DNA from: Clostridia bacterium | Lineage (GTDB): Bacteria > Bacillota > Clostridia > Oscillospirales > Acutalibacteraceae | Direction of reading: 5' to 3' | NCBI GenBank assembly: GCA_900763035.1 | Contig: CAAFIS010000094.1 | Span: 1-5,971, forward strand | Length of the DNA stretch: 5,971 nt | Shown: in pieces, positions 1-5,116 of the stretch | Layout: each line of letters starts with the position of its first letter | Numbering within the stretch: position 1 is the first letter of the stretch | Translations under genes and position numbers: made by a program | Notes under the pieces: model-generated | Told to the model about the DNA's origin: nothing | The model's database searches: none | The model's input: only the letters and a program-made list of their open reading frames with translations

Positions 1-900
1 GCCGCCGATGACGCACGCCGCGATGGCGTCGCTTTCGTAGTTGAGGCCGGTGTTCGCAGAGCAGGAGGCGATGCGCGCGCCCTCGATGAAGCCGGTGATG
101 CCGTACATGGCACCGGCCAGCACGAACACGAGCACGATCGTCCAGAACACATTGACGCCCGACACGCTGGCGGCCTCCTCATTGGAGCCGACGGCGAACA
201 TATTCTTGCCGAACTTCGTCTTGTTCCAGATCACCCACATCACTGCGGTGATGATCAGGGAGTAGAGGACGTACTTGGGCACCGCGACCCCGCCGATCGT
301 GAACAGTGTGCCGCGCACGAACTCGGTGTAGCTTTGATCGAGGCCGGACAGCGTCTGCCCGTTGTTCGAGCCGATCATGAGGTACATCAGGATGGAGCCG
401 AACACGATCAGCTGTGTGGACAGCGTGACGATGAAGGGATGCAGCTTGAACTTGGCCACGAAGAAGCCGTTGACCAGACCGACGACGGCGCCGACGGCGA
501 TGACTGCCAGCAGCACGAGCCACAGCGGCAGGGTCTGCAGGTTCGGGAACAGCTTCTTGGCGTAGGCGGTCGACTGCAGCAGCGAGCCGGCGATGCACGC
601 CGTCAGACCGACGACGCGGCCGGCGGAGATATCCGTACCGGTGAGGACGATCGCGCCGCCGATGCCGAGCGCGATCGGCAGCTTGGCCGCCGTCAGCGAC
701 AGGATGTTGATCAGCGACGACAGCGACAGGAACGCCGGGACGCGGATCGCGATATAGATGATCGCCAGCACGATGATGATGTACATGGCGTTGTTGAACA
801 ACAGGTCCGATATCGTGCGGCGCTTATCCGCCTTCTCCATCGCCTTGAAGCCCTGCAGGCGGCGGGTGAGCGCGTTTTGTTTTTTTACCGTATCTGACAT
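1..900 (-). CDS. mglC: Sugar ABC transporter permease MglC (partial, C-terminus beyond left edge)
   Basis: This is the membrane permease of an mgl (galactose/methyl-galactoside type) ABC importer; it forms the sugar channel in the cytoplasmic membrane. The reading frame is open for 300 codons from ATG at 900 to base 1 with no stop. E. coli MglC has 336 residues, so about 36 are missing. Hydrophobic segments lie near residues 36-58, 75-86, 125-148, 155-176, 208-225 and 252-270. Family landmarks recalled from E. coli MglC are clear: GTDISAGRVVGL at 88-99, the cytoplasmic coupling loop GKNMFAVGSNEEAASVSGVN at 231-250, and DAIAACVIGG at 291-300, just before the conserved VSFSGG stretch. The start is supported by GGAGGG (908-913 on this strand) 7 nt upstream. 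Only 25 nt separate it from mglA, so it is the third gene of the operon. The N-terminus (MSDTVKK) resembles that of MglA (MSETVEK). Confidence 0.95.
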   Translation of the reverse strand, partial: MSDTVKKQNALTRRLQGFKAMEKADKRRTISDLLFNNAMYIIIVLAIIYIAIRVPAFLSLSSLINILSLTAAKLPIALGIGGAIVLTGTDISAGRVVGLTACIAGSLLQSTAYAKKLFPNLQTLPLWLVLLAVIAVGAVVGLVNGFFVAKFKLHPFIVTLSTQLIVFGSILMYLMIGSNNGQTLSGLDQSYTEFVRGTLFTIGGVAVPKYVLYSLIITAVMWVIWNKTKFGKNMFAVGSNEEAASVSGVNVFWTIVLVFVLAGAMYGITGFIEGARIASCSANTGLNYESDAIAACVIGG

Positions 901-925
901 GGGGTGTCCCTCCGTTCTTCGCCGA

Positions 926-2482
926 TCAGGCGTATTTGGCCGCTAAGGTCATGATCTGCTCCTGCGTGGCGGTGGAGGCATCCACCTCGCCCGCCAGACG
1001 GCCGCCGGACATCACCAGTATCCGGTCGCACACGCCGAGCAGCTCCGGCATCTCCGACGATACCATCAGCACGGTCTTGCCCTTGGCGGCCAGATCGATG
1101 ATCAGCTGATAGATCTCGTACTTCGCGCCGACGTCGATGCCGCGGGTCGGCTCGTCGAGCAGCAGCACGGTCGGATCGGTCAGCAGCCAGCGCCCGAGGA
1201 TGACCTTCTGCTGGTTGCCGCCCGACAGGGAGCGGATCTTCGTTTCCTGTCCGGGCGTTTTCACCTGCAGGGAGGAGATGCACTGATCGGTGACGATCTT
1301 CATCTTCTTCTTGCTGAGGAAGGGACCGCGCCGGTATTTATCCAAGCTGGAGATGACAGTGTTGTCGCGGATGTTGAGGATCCCGAAGATCCCGGTGGCG
1401 CGGCGCTCCTCCGTCAGCAGCGCGAAGCCGTTTTTGATCGACTCGCGCGGGGAACGGTTGCGCACCCGCCGTCCGGCCAGCGTGATCTCGCCGCTGCGGC
1501 GGGTCGCATAGCCGTACAGGTTCTCGAGCAGTTCGGTCCGGCCGGAGCCGTCCAGCCCCGCGATGCCGATGATCTCGCCCCGGCGGGCGGTGAAGGATAC
1601 GTCGCGCAGCTTGGAGTATTCCGCGGTCAGGCCGCGCACGTCCAGCAGTACATCGCCGATCTTGTTGTTCTTCGGCGGATAGCGGTCGGTCAGCTCGCGG
1701 CCGACCATCAGGCGGATGATCTCGTCCATGGTCAGCTCCGCCGCCGGGCGCGTGGCGATCCATTTGCCGTCGCGCATGACCGTCACCTCGTCGGAGATGC
1801 GCAGGATCTCCGCCATTTTGTGCGAGATGTAGATGATCGCGCAGCCCTGATCGCGCAGCATGTTGATGATGCGGAACAGGTGCTCCACCTCCTCCTCGGT
1901 CAGCGAGGAGGTCGGCTCGTCGAATACGATGACCTTGGCGTTATAGGACACGGCCTTGGCGATCTCCACCATCTGCCGCTGGGATACCGGCATGGTGGAC
2001 ATGACCGTTTTGGGATCGACGTGGACATCCAGCTTATCGAAGATCGCCTTGGTGGCGGCGTACATCTTGCGCTCGCTGGTCAGCGGTACGCCGCGTGCGA
2101 CCGTCGGGAACCGCCCGAGCCACATGTTGTCCATCACATTGCGCTTGAGCGCCTGATTGAGCTCCTGATGCACCATGGCGACGCCGTTCTCCAGCGCTTC
2201 CTTCGCGCTGCGGAAGCTGACCTCACGCCCGTCGAGCGTGATGCGTCCGCCGTCCTTGGCATAGACGCCGAACAGGCATTTCATCAGCGTGGATTTGCCC
2301 GCACCGTTCTCGCCCATCAGGGCGTGCACCGTACCGGCGCGCACCGTGAGCTGTGCCTTGTCCAGCGCTTTGACGCCGGGAAAGCTCTTTTCTATATCTT
2401 CCATGCGCAGCAGCACCGGCTTGTCCGCCAAGGCGGTCTGCGGTGCGCGCGCCGTATCGACTTTTTCCACAGTTTCAGACAT
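926..2482 (-). CDS. mglA: Sugar ABC transporter ATP-binding protein MglA
   Basis: This cytoplasmic ATPase drives import of a monosaccharide (galactose/glucose/methyl-galactoside class) through MglC. At 518 residues it is slightly longer than E. coli MglA (506), the excess being a roughly 20-residue N-terminal lead. It has two fused nucleotide-binding domains. Domain 1 has Walker [10 protein letters not shown] at 57-65, Q-loop Gln106, a degenerate signature [14 protein letters not shown] near 164-177, Walker [12 protein letters not shown] at 184-194 and H-loop His221. Domain 2 has a degenerate Walker [10 protein letters not shown] at 309-317 (Arg315 in place of the usual Lys), a canonical signature LSGGNQQKV at 419-427, Walker [12 protein letters not shown] at 440-450, and Glu477 at the H-loop position. 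This split of one good and one degenerate site is normal for the carbohydrate MglA/RbsA/XylG family. GGGGG at 2490-2494 precedes the ATG and is a weaker ribosome site than those of mglB and mglC. It lies downstream of mglB and upstream of mglC in one operon. Confidence 0.96.
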   Translation of the reverse strand: MSETVEKVDTARAPQTALADKPVLLRMEDIEKSFPGVKALDKAQLTVRAGTVHALMGENGAGKSTLMKCLFGVYAKDGGRITLDGREVSFRSAKEALENGVAMVHQELNQALKRNVMDNMWLGRFPTVARGVPLTSERKMYAATKAIFDKLDVHVDPKTVMSTMPVSQRQMVEIAKAVSYNAKVIVFDEPTSSLTEEEVEHLFRIINMLRDQGCAIIYISHKMAEILRISDEVTVMRDGKWIATRPAAELTMDEIIRLMVGRELTDRYPPKNNKIGDVLLDVRGLTAEYSKLRDVSFTARRGEIIGIAGLDGSGRTELLENLYGYATRRSGEITLAGRRVRNRSPRESIKNGFALLTEERRATGIFGILNIRDNTVISSLDKYRRGPFLSKKKMKIVTDQCISSLQVKTPGQETKIRSLSGGNQQKVILGRWLLTDPTVLLLDEPTRGIDVGAKYEIYQLIIDLAAKGKTVLMVSSEMPELLGVCDRILVMSGGRLAGEVDASTATQEQIMTLAAKYA

Positions 2483-2489
2483 GGTCGTT

Positions 2490-2494
2490 CCCCC
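2490..2494 (-). promoter_or_regulatory. Weak ribosome binding site of mglA
   Basis: On the minus strand the run GGGGGAA ends 7-8 nt before the mglA ATG. It matches the anti-Shine-Dalgarno sequence less well than AGGAGGT before mglB or GGAGGG before mglC. Together with the hairpins just upstream it suggests lower translation of the ATPase than of the binding protein, which is the usual stoichiometry for such transporters; this last point is inference. Confidence 0.45.
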
Positions 2495-2512
2495 GTTCGT
2501 GAAAGGCTCGGC

Positions 2513-2529
2513 CCGGTGACGGGCACCGG
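2513..2529 (-). repeat. Small inverted repeat upstream of mglA
   Basis: CCGGTG (2513-2518) and CACCGG (2524-2529) form a perfect 6-bp stem around a 5-nt loop. In mglBA mRNA it would fold about 19 nt before the mglA ribosome site. It is GC-rich, has no following U-run, and so is not a canonical terminator. It may add to the larger hairpin beside it or tune mglA translation. A 6-bp GC-rich dyad can also occur by chance in DNA of this composition. Confidence 0.4.
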
Positions 2530-2534
2530 CCGGC

Positions 2535-2572
2535 TTCCGGCTGACGGATGCCGGAGCATCCGTCAGCCGGAA
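2535..2572 (-). promoter_or_regulatory. Long perfect hairpin between mglB and mglA (probable mRNA stabiliser)
   Basis: The arms 2535-2551 and 2556-2572 are exact reverse complements over 17 bp. On the transcribed (minus) strand the 4-nt loop reads UCCG closed by a C-G pair, which fits the exceptionally stable cUNCGg tetraloop class; on the plus strand the loop would be CGGA and not of that class. The hairpin starts 38 nt after the mglB stop. No U-run follows it on either strand, so a rho-independent terminator is unlikely. Known parallels are intercistronic hairpins that block 3'-to-5' decay and raise the level of the binding-protein message in transporter operons. The sequence shows the hairpin; the stabilising role is inference. 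Confidence 0.8.
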
Positions 2573-2610
2573 CAGGTCGAAAAATGGGTGGGTGAGGAGA
2601 GAGCCTTAGT

Positions 2611-3678
2611 TTAGCCGAGGTAGGTCTGATAGGGGATGTTCACGCGCCAAGTGCCGACGACATCGAACTTATCGAGCCCGCTGAGCGCGGTCTTGTCGGT
2701 CAGGATGTTATCCACGATCGTGGTGATGGCGGTGGCCATGCCTTCCGCATCCTGCTTGATCGTGCCGACCATCTGGCCCTTGGTGATGGCGTCCTTGGCC
2801 GCTTCGGTCGCGTCCACGCCGAACACCGGGATGGTCTTGCCGGTGCCGTTGTTGTAGCCTGCGCTCTGCAGGCCGGAGATCGCGCCCAGCGCCATGTCAT
2901 CGTTGTTGGCGATGACCAGCTCCACCATGTTCTTATTGCTCTCGCTGTATTTCGACAGCAGAGTGGTCATATACTCGGTGGCAGCCGCAGAGGACCACTG
3001 GCCGTTCTGGTCGACGAGGTACTTGTTCGTGTTGGCACTGTCATAGAACTCGAGGGCAGACTTGCCGCCGCCGGTCAGGAGCTTGTCGGCATCCTCCACG
3101 CCGTACTTCGTGCGGGCGATGGCTTCCATGTTGCCTTCCTGGCCCTTGAACATGACGTAGCTGATCTTGCCGTCGCCGTTGAGGTCGAGCTTGGCGAAGT
3201 TCTCGAGCACATACTTGCCGATCATCTCGCCCTGCATATGGCCGGCCATCTCGTAATCTGTGCCGACGAACGTGCACTTGTCATAGCTGGAAACGACGCT
3301 CTCGTCAACGGAGCGGTTGAAGAAGATGACCGGGACGTTCTTTGCCTTGGCCAGATCGACGATGTTCTGCGCCGCATCGTTGGAGCCGGTGTCGACGACG
3401 TTGACGATCAGCAGGCGGGAGCCTTTGGACAGTGCCGTGGTGACCTGCTCGGTCTGGGTGGTCTGGTTGCCGTTGGCGTCGTAGTTGTTGTACGCGCGGC
3501 CGCTGGCGGTGAGCAGTTTGTCCATGGCGGAACGCACACTGGAGATGTACGTATCGCCGAAGGTGTAATAGAACACCGAGATCTCGCCGTCGGCGGCGGT
3601 ACCGCCGCAGGATGCGAGGCCGAGGCACAGCGCCGCGGTCATGAGGACGGTCATTGCGATGGCTAACAGCTTTTTCAT
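2611..3678 (-). CDS. mglB: Galactose/glucose-type sugar-binding lipoprotein MglB
   Basis: This is the extracytoplasmic binding protein that delivers sugar to MglAC. Its 355 residues start with a lipoprotein signal: positive MKK, a hydrophobic core, and lipobox LASC with the acylated cysteine at 24, as expected in a Gram-positive. The mature part is a type I periplasmic-binding fold closest by eye to E. coli MglB. Shared stretches include NVPVIFFNR (114-122), a calcium loop DLNGDGKIS (165-173), VIANNDDMALGA (255-266), PVFGVDA (284-290) and a C-terminal WRVNIPY (344-350). Against recalled E. coli numbering, Asp42, Asn121, Arg189, Trp228, Asn259 and Asp289 match sugar-contacting residues. His152, Asp154, Asn256 and Phe16 are replaced by Asn183, Glu185, Gln309 and Tyr44. 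The sugar may therefore not be exactly galactose or glucose. An excellent ribosome site AGGAGGT precedes the ATG. It is the first gene of the operon; the second lies 128 bp on. Confidence 0.93.
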   Translation of the reverse strand: MKKLLAIAMTVLMTAALCLGLASCGGTAADGEISVFYYTFGDTYISSVRSAMDKLLTASGRAYNNYDANGNQTTQTEQVTTALSKGSRLLIVNVVDTGSNDAAQNIVDLAKAKNVPVIFFNRSVDESVVSSYDKCTFVGTDYEMAGHMQGEMIGKYVLENFAKLDLNGDGKISYVMFKGQEGNMEAIARTKYGVEDADKLLTGGGKSALEFYDSANTNKYLVDQNGQWSSAAATEYMTTLLSKYSESNKNMVELVIANNDDMALGAISGLQSAGYNNGTGKTIPVFGVDATEAAKDAITKGQMVGTIKQDAEGMATAITTIVDNILTDKTALSGLDKFDVVGTWRVNIPYQTYLG

Positions 3679-3686
3679 GGTGGGTT

Positions 3687-3693
3687 ACCTCCT
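3687..3693 (-). promoter_or_regulatory. Strong ribosome binding site of mglB
   Basis: On the minus strand AGGAGGT lies 8 nt before the ATG at 3678. It fixes that start and is the strongest ribosome site in this operon, in keeping with high expression of the binding protein. Confidence 0.85.
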
Positions 3694-3705
3694 GTTATTT
3701 CGTTC

Positions 3706-3725
3706 TGACCTCCGTTTCGCGGTCA
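3706..3725. promoter_or_regulatory. Inverted repeat TGACC-N10-GGTCA, candidate operator
   Basis: TGACC (3706-3710) and GGTCA (3721-3725) are exact reverse complements spaced by 10 bp. The dyad begins just downstream of the predicted mglB start site (about 3727), where a bound repressor would block transcription. In RNA it could also form a short 5'-leader hairpin. I cannot match it to a known operator family; it lacks the central CG-flanked motif typical of LacI/GalR-family sites. Confidence 0.4.
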
Positions 3726-3733
3726 CTGGCATC

Positions 3734-3762
3734 ATTATATCCGCCGCGCGGCGAAAAAGGAA
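3734..3762 (-). promoter_or_regulatory. Proximal promoter of the mgl operon
   Basis: On the minus strand a perfect -10 box TATAAT occupies 3734-3739, giving a start near 3727 and a leader of about 50 nt before mglB. At 17-bp spacing the -35 position (3757-3762) reads TTCCTT, a poor match to TTGACA, and no TG extension precedes the -10. Such a promoter often needs an activator, which would fit a regulated sugar operon. Confidence 0.6.
3742..3753. repeat. Perfect 12-bp palindrome inside the mgl promoter spacer
   Basis: CGCCGCGCGGCG equals its own reverse complement over 12 bp. It sits 2 bp from the -10 box of the leftward promoter and fills much of the spacer, in an otherwise A/T-rich setting. 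That is a typical place for a repressor or a spacer-twisting activator to bind. It may be chance, since GC-only palindromes are easy to form in GC-rich genomes. Confidence 0.45.
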
Positions 3763-3791
3763 TGGGATCTTTTATCCGAAGTGTGTGATTT

Positions 3792-3821
3792 TTTATCATC
3801 CCGTGCAGGATCTGTGGTCAA
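3792..3821 (-). promoter_or_regulatory. Possible distal promoter of the mgl operon
   Basis: On the minus strand TTGACC (3816-3821, 5 of 6 consensus) lies 18 bp from GATAAA (3792-3797, 4 of 6). This would start transcription near 3785 and give a leader of about 107 nt. The -35 box overlaps the dyad GTCA-N3-TGAC at 3817-3827, a possible protein site. It is weaker in its -10 than the proximal promoter but better in its -35. Confidence 0.35.
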
Positions 3822-3863
3822 TGTGACGGGAAGCTTTTGACGGAAAAAATCGCGAAAAAACAG

Positions 3864-3892
3864 GTGACGATCGGCGAAAGATGTGCTATAAT
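3864..3892 (+). promoter_or_regulatory. Extended -10 promoter for the alcohol dehydrogenase gene
   Basis: TGC-TATAAT at 3884-3892 is a perfect extended -10 element. Seventeen bases upstream, GTGACG (3864-3869) matches 4 of 6 -35 positions. Two A-runs, 3844-3849 and 3855-3860, lie directly upstream, 11 bp apart and so on one helix face, like an UP element. Transcription should begin near 3899, about 44 nt before the ATG. Confidence 0.8.
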
Positions 3893-3914
3893 CCTATAGA
3901 AAGAAACTGTGGTT

Positions 3915-3930
3915 GCCCGGGGAGCCGGGC
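3915..3930 (+). promoter_or_regulatory. Leader hairpin next to the dehydrogenase ribosome site
   Basis: GCCCGG (3915-3920) pairs perfectly with CCGGGC (3925-3930) around the loop GGAG. The stem ends exactly where the ribosome site GGAGGG (3931-3936) begins, and the loop itself looks like a short Shine-Dalgarno. The fold may stabilise the 5' end or alter ribosome access; there is no U-run, so it is not a terminator. Confidence 0.55.
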
Positions 3931-3936
3931 GGAGGG
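3931..3936 (+). promoter_or_regulatory. Ribosome binding site that fixes the dehydrogenase start
   Basis: GGAGGG lies 6 nt before ATG at 3943. An in-frame TTG at 3913 would extend the protein by 10 residues, but those codons would translate the hairpin and this ribosome site itself and have no Shine-Dalgarno of their own. The ATG at 3943 is therefore the start. Confidence 0.85.
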
Positions 3937-3942
3937 ATAACG

Positions 3943-5088
3943 ATGAACGGTTTTTATGTGCCGACGAAGATCTATACCGGCGAGTCCGCGTTCGAAAACC
4001 TGAAAAAATACCCGATCCGTACGATCTGCATCATCTGCGATCCGTTCGTACAGTCCTCGGGGATGATCAAAAAGCCGCTGGGCGTGCTGGAGGACATGGG
4101 CGCGGTGTGCCACGTGTTCGCCGATATCACGCCGGATCCGAACACCGATCTGGTCAGCCGCGGCGTGTCGTGGATCTTGGAGAAGAAGCCCGACACGGTG
4201 ATGGCGATGGGCGGCGGCTCGGCGATCGATGCGGCTAAGGCCATCAGCTATATGTATCAGCAGATCACCGGCAACGACCGGCCGCTGTGCATCGTCGCCC
4301 CGACGACGAGCGGCACGGGCAGCGAGGTGACGAACTTCGCGGTCATCACCGATTCGAACACCCACATCAAATATCCGCTGGTCAGCGATCGGCTGCTGCC
4401 GCAGATCGCGATCTTGGATCCCGCGCTGGTGCGCAGCGTGCCGCCGCGCGTCACGGCCGACACCGGCATGGATGTGCTCACCCACGCGATCGAGGCCAAC
4501 GTGTCCACCGCCGCCACCGATTTTTCCGATGCACTGGCGGAAAAGGCCATCCGTCTGGTGCGCGACTATCTGCCCCGCGCCTATCACGAGGGCGATGATA
4601 TGGAGGCGCGCGAGCATATGCACAACGCGTCCTGTCTGGCGGGCGTCGCGTTCAACCACGCCTCGCTCGGCATCAACCACTCGATCGCGCACGTGCTGGG
4701 CGCGCGGCTGCACATCCCGCACGGGCGCGCCAATGCCATCGTGCTGCCGTATGTGATCGAGTTCAACTCCCACATGTACGAAAAGCAGTTCCACGCCGAT
4801 GCTCGCGCCGCCAAGATCTATGCCCACATCGGCATGATCATCAGCCCCGGCAACTATACCGGGCAGCACGCGGTGCGCAACCTGACGCTGTCGATCGACC
4901 GCATGAACAACGAGTTCGGCATCCCCTCCACGCTGCGTGAAACGGGCGCGGACGAGAAAACGTTCCTCGACATGGTGCCGGAGATGGCGGAGATCGCACT
5001 GCAGGACAAATGCACGCTCACGAACCCCCGCGCCGTCAGTAAGCCCCAGATGGTGGAGCTGCTCAAGCGCATCTATTACGGACGCTGA
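3943..5088 (+). CDS. Iron-containing alcohol dehydrogenase, PduQ-like
   Basis: This is a 381-residue group III (iron-dependent) NAD(P)-linked alcohol dehydrogenase, expected to interconvert a short aldehyde and alcohol in the cytoplasm. The dinucleotide motif GGGSAIDAAKA lies at 90-100, and TTSGTGSEVT at 121-130 is the family signature. The metal ligands expected from FucO are all present: Asp177 and His181 (TGMDVLTH), His246 (GINH) and His260 (IPHG). By recall the closest named relative is the 1-propanol dehydrogenase PduQ (370 residues): shared stretches include ITPDP, IKYPL, AILDP, SVPP, TGMDVLTHA, DALAEKA and MHNAS-LAG. No microcompartment shell or diol dehydratase gene is in view, so the physiological substrate stays open (propionaldehyde, lactaldehyde or acetaldehyde are possible), and I give no symbol. 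It has its own promoter and probably shares a transcript with the band 7 gene 28 nt downstream. Confidence 0.93.
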   Translation: MNGFYVPTKIYTGESAFENLKKYPIRTICIICDPFVQSSGMIKKPLGVLEDMGAVCHVFADITPDPNTDLVSRGVSWILEKKPDTVMAMGGGSAIDAAKAISYMYQQITGNDRPLCIVAPTTSGTGSEVTNFAVITDSNTHIKYPLVSDRLLPQIAILDPALVRSVPPRVTADTGMDVLTHAIEANVSTAATDFSDALAEKAIRLVRDYLPRAYHEGDDMEAREHMHNASCLAGVAFNHASLGINHSIAHVLGARLHIPHGRANAIVLPYVIEFNSHMYEKQFHADARAAKIYAHIGMIISPGNYTGQHAVRNLTLSIDRMNNEFGIPSTLRETGADEKTFLDMVPEMAEIALQDKCTLTNPRAVSKPQMVELLKRIYYGR

Positions 5089-5101
5089 TCCCGAAGAAGA
5101 A

Positions 5102-5108
5102 AAGGAGG
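5102..5108 (+). promoter_or_regulatory. Ribosome binding site of the band 7 gene
   Basis: AAGGAGG lies 8 nt before ATG at 5117. With only 28 nt after the dehydrogenase stop and no hairpin or T-run in the gap, it supports translation from a shared transcript. Confidence 0.8.
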
Positions 5109-5116
5109 ATATCCCC

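Larger units (their letters stand above)
3679..3942. promoter_or_regulatory. Divergent control region between mglB and the alcohol dehydrogenase
   Basis: This 264-bp non-coding stretch separates genes that diverge from it. It is visibly richer in A/T than the flanking genes, especially at 3754-3900, where several A- or T-runs occur. It holds promoters in both directions, three short dyads near the leftward promoters, and a hairpin abutting the ribosome site of the right-hand gene. I see no small gene with a credible ribosome site in it. Confidence 0.85.

Noticed and set aside
309..317. Loss of the Walker A lysine in the MglA second domain as a defect
   Set aside because: The figures refer to MglA residues. 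A degenerate second site with Arg in place of Lys is common in this double-domain sugar ATPase family, so it is not evidence of a broken gene.
334..897. 187-residue plus-strand open frame opposite mglC
   Set aside because: Its product is dominated by Asp, Gln, Arg and Gly, typical of the complement of a hydrophobic membrane-protein gene; the opposite strand encodes a recognisable MglC.
2535..2572. Rho-independent terminator after mglB
   Set aside because: The stem is strong, but neither side is followed by a T-run in the needed direction, and mglA and mglC downstream clearly belong to the same operon.
1820..2614. 264-residue plus-strand open frame opposite mglA
   Set aside because: Antisense shadow of the mglA Walker-motif domain. 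It has no ribosome site of note, its composition is low-complexity and His/Arg-rich, and it runs through the intercistronic hairpin.
3784..3799. CRP-like site (TGTGA followed by an A/T-rich spacer)
   Set aside because: The left half matches TGTGA, but the right half reads ATCAT instead of TCACA, leaving only a 4-bp TGAT/ATCA dyad. A CRP site is also not expected in the inferred host group.
3913..3942. Upstream TTG start giving a 391-residue dehydrogenase
   Set aside because: The added ten codons cover the hairpin and the ribosome binding site, and nothing resembling a Shine-Dalgarno precedes the TTG. ATG at 3943 fits the family's N-terminus.
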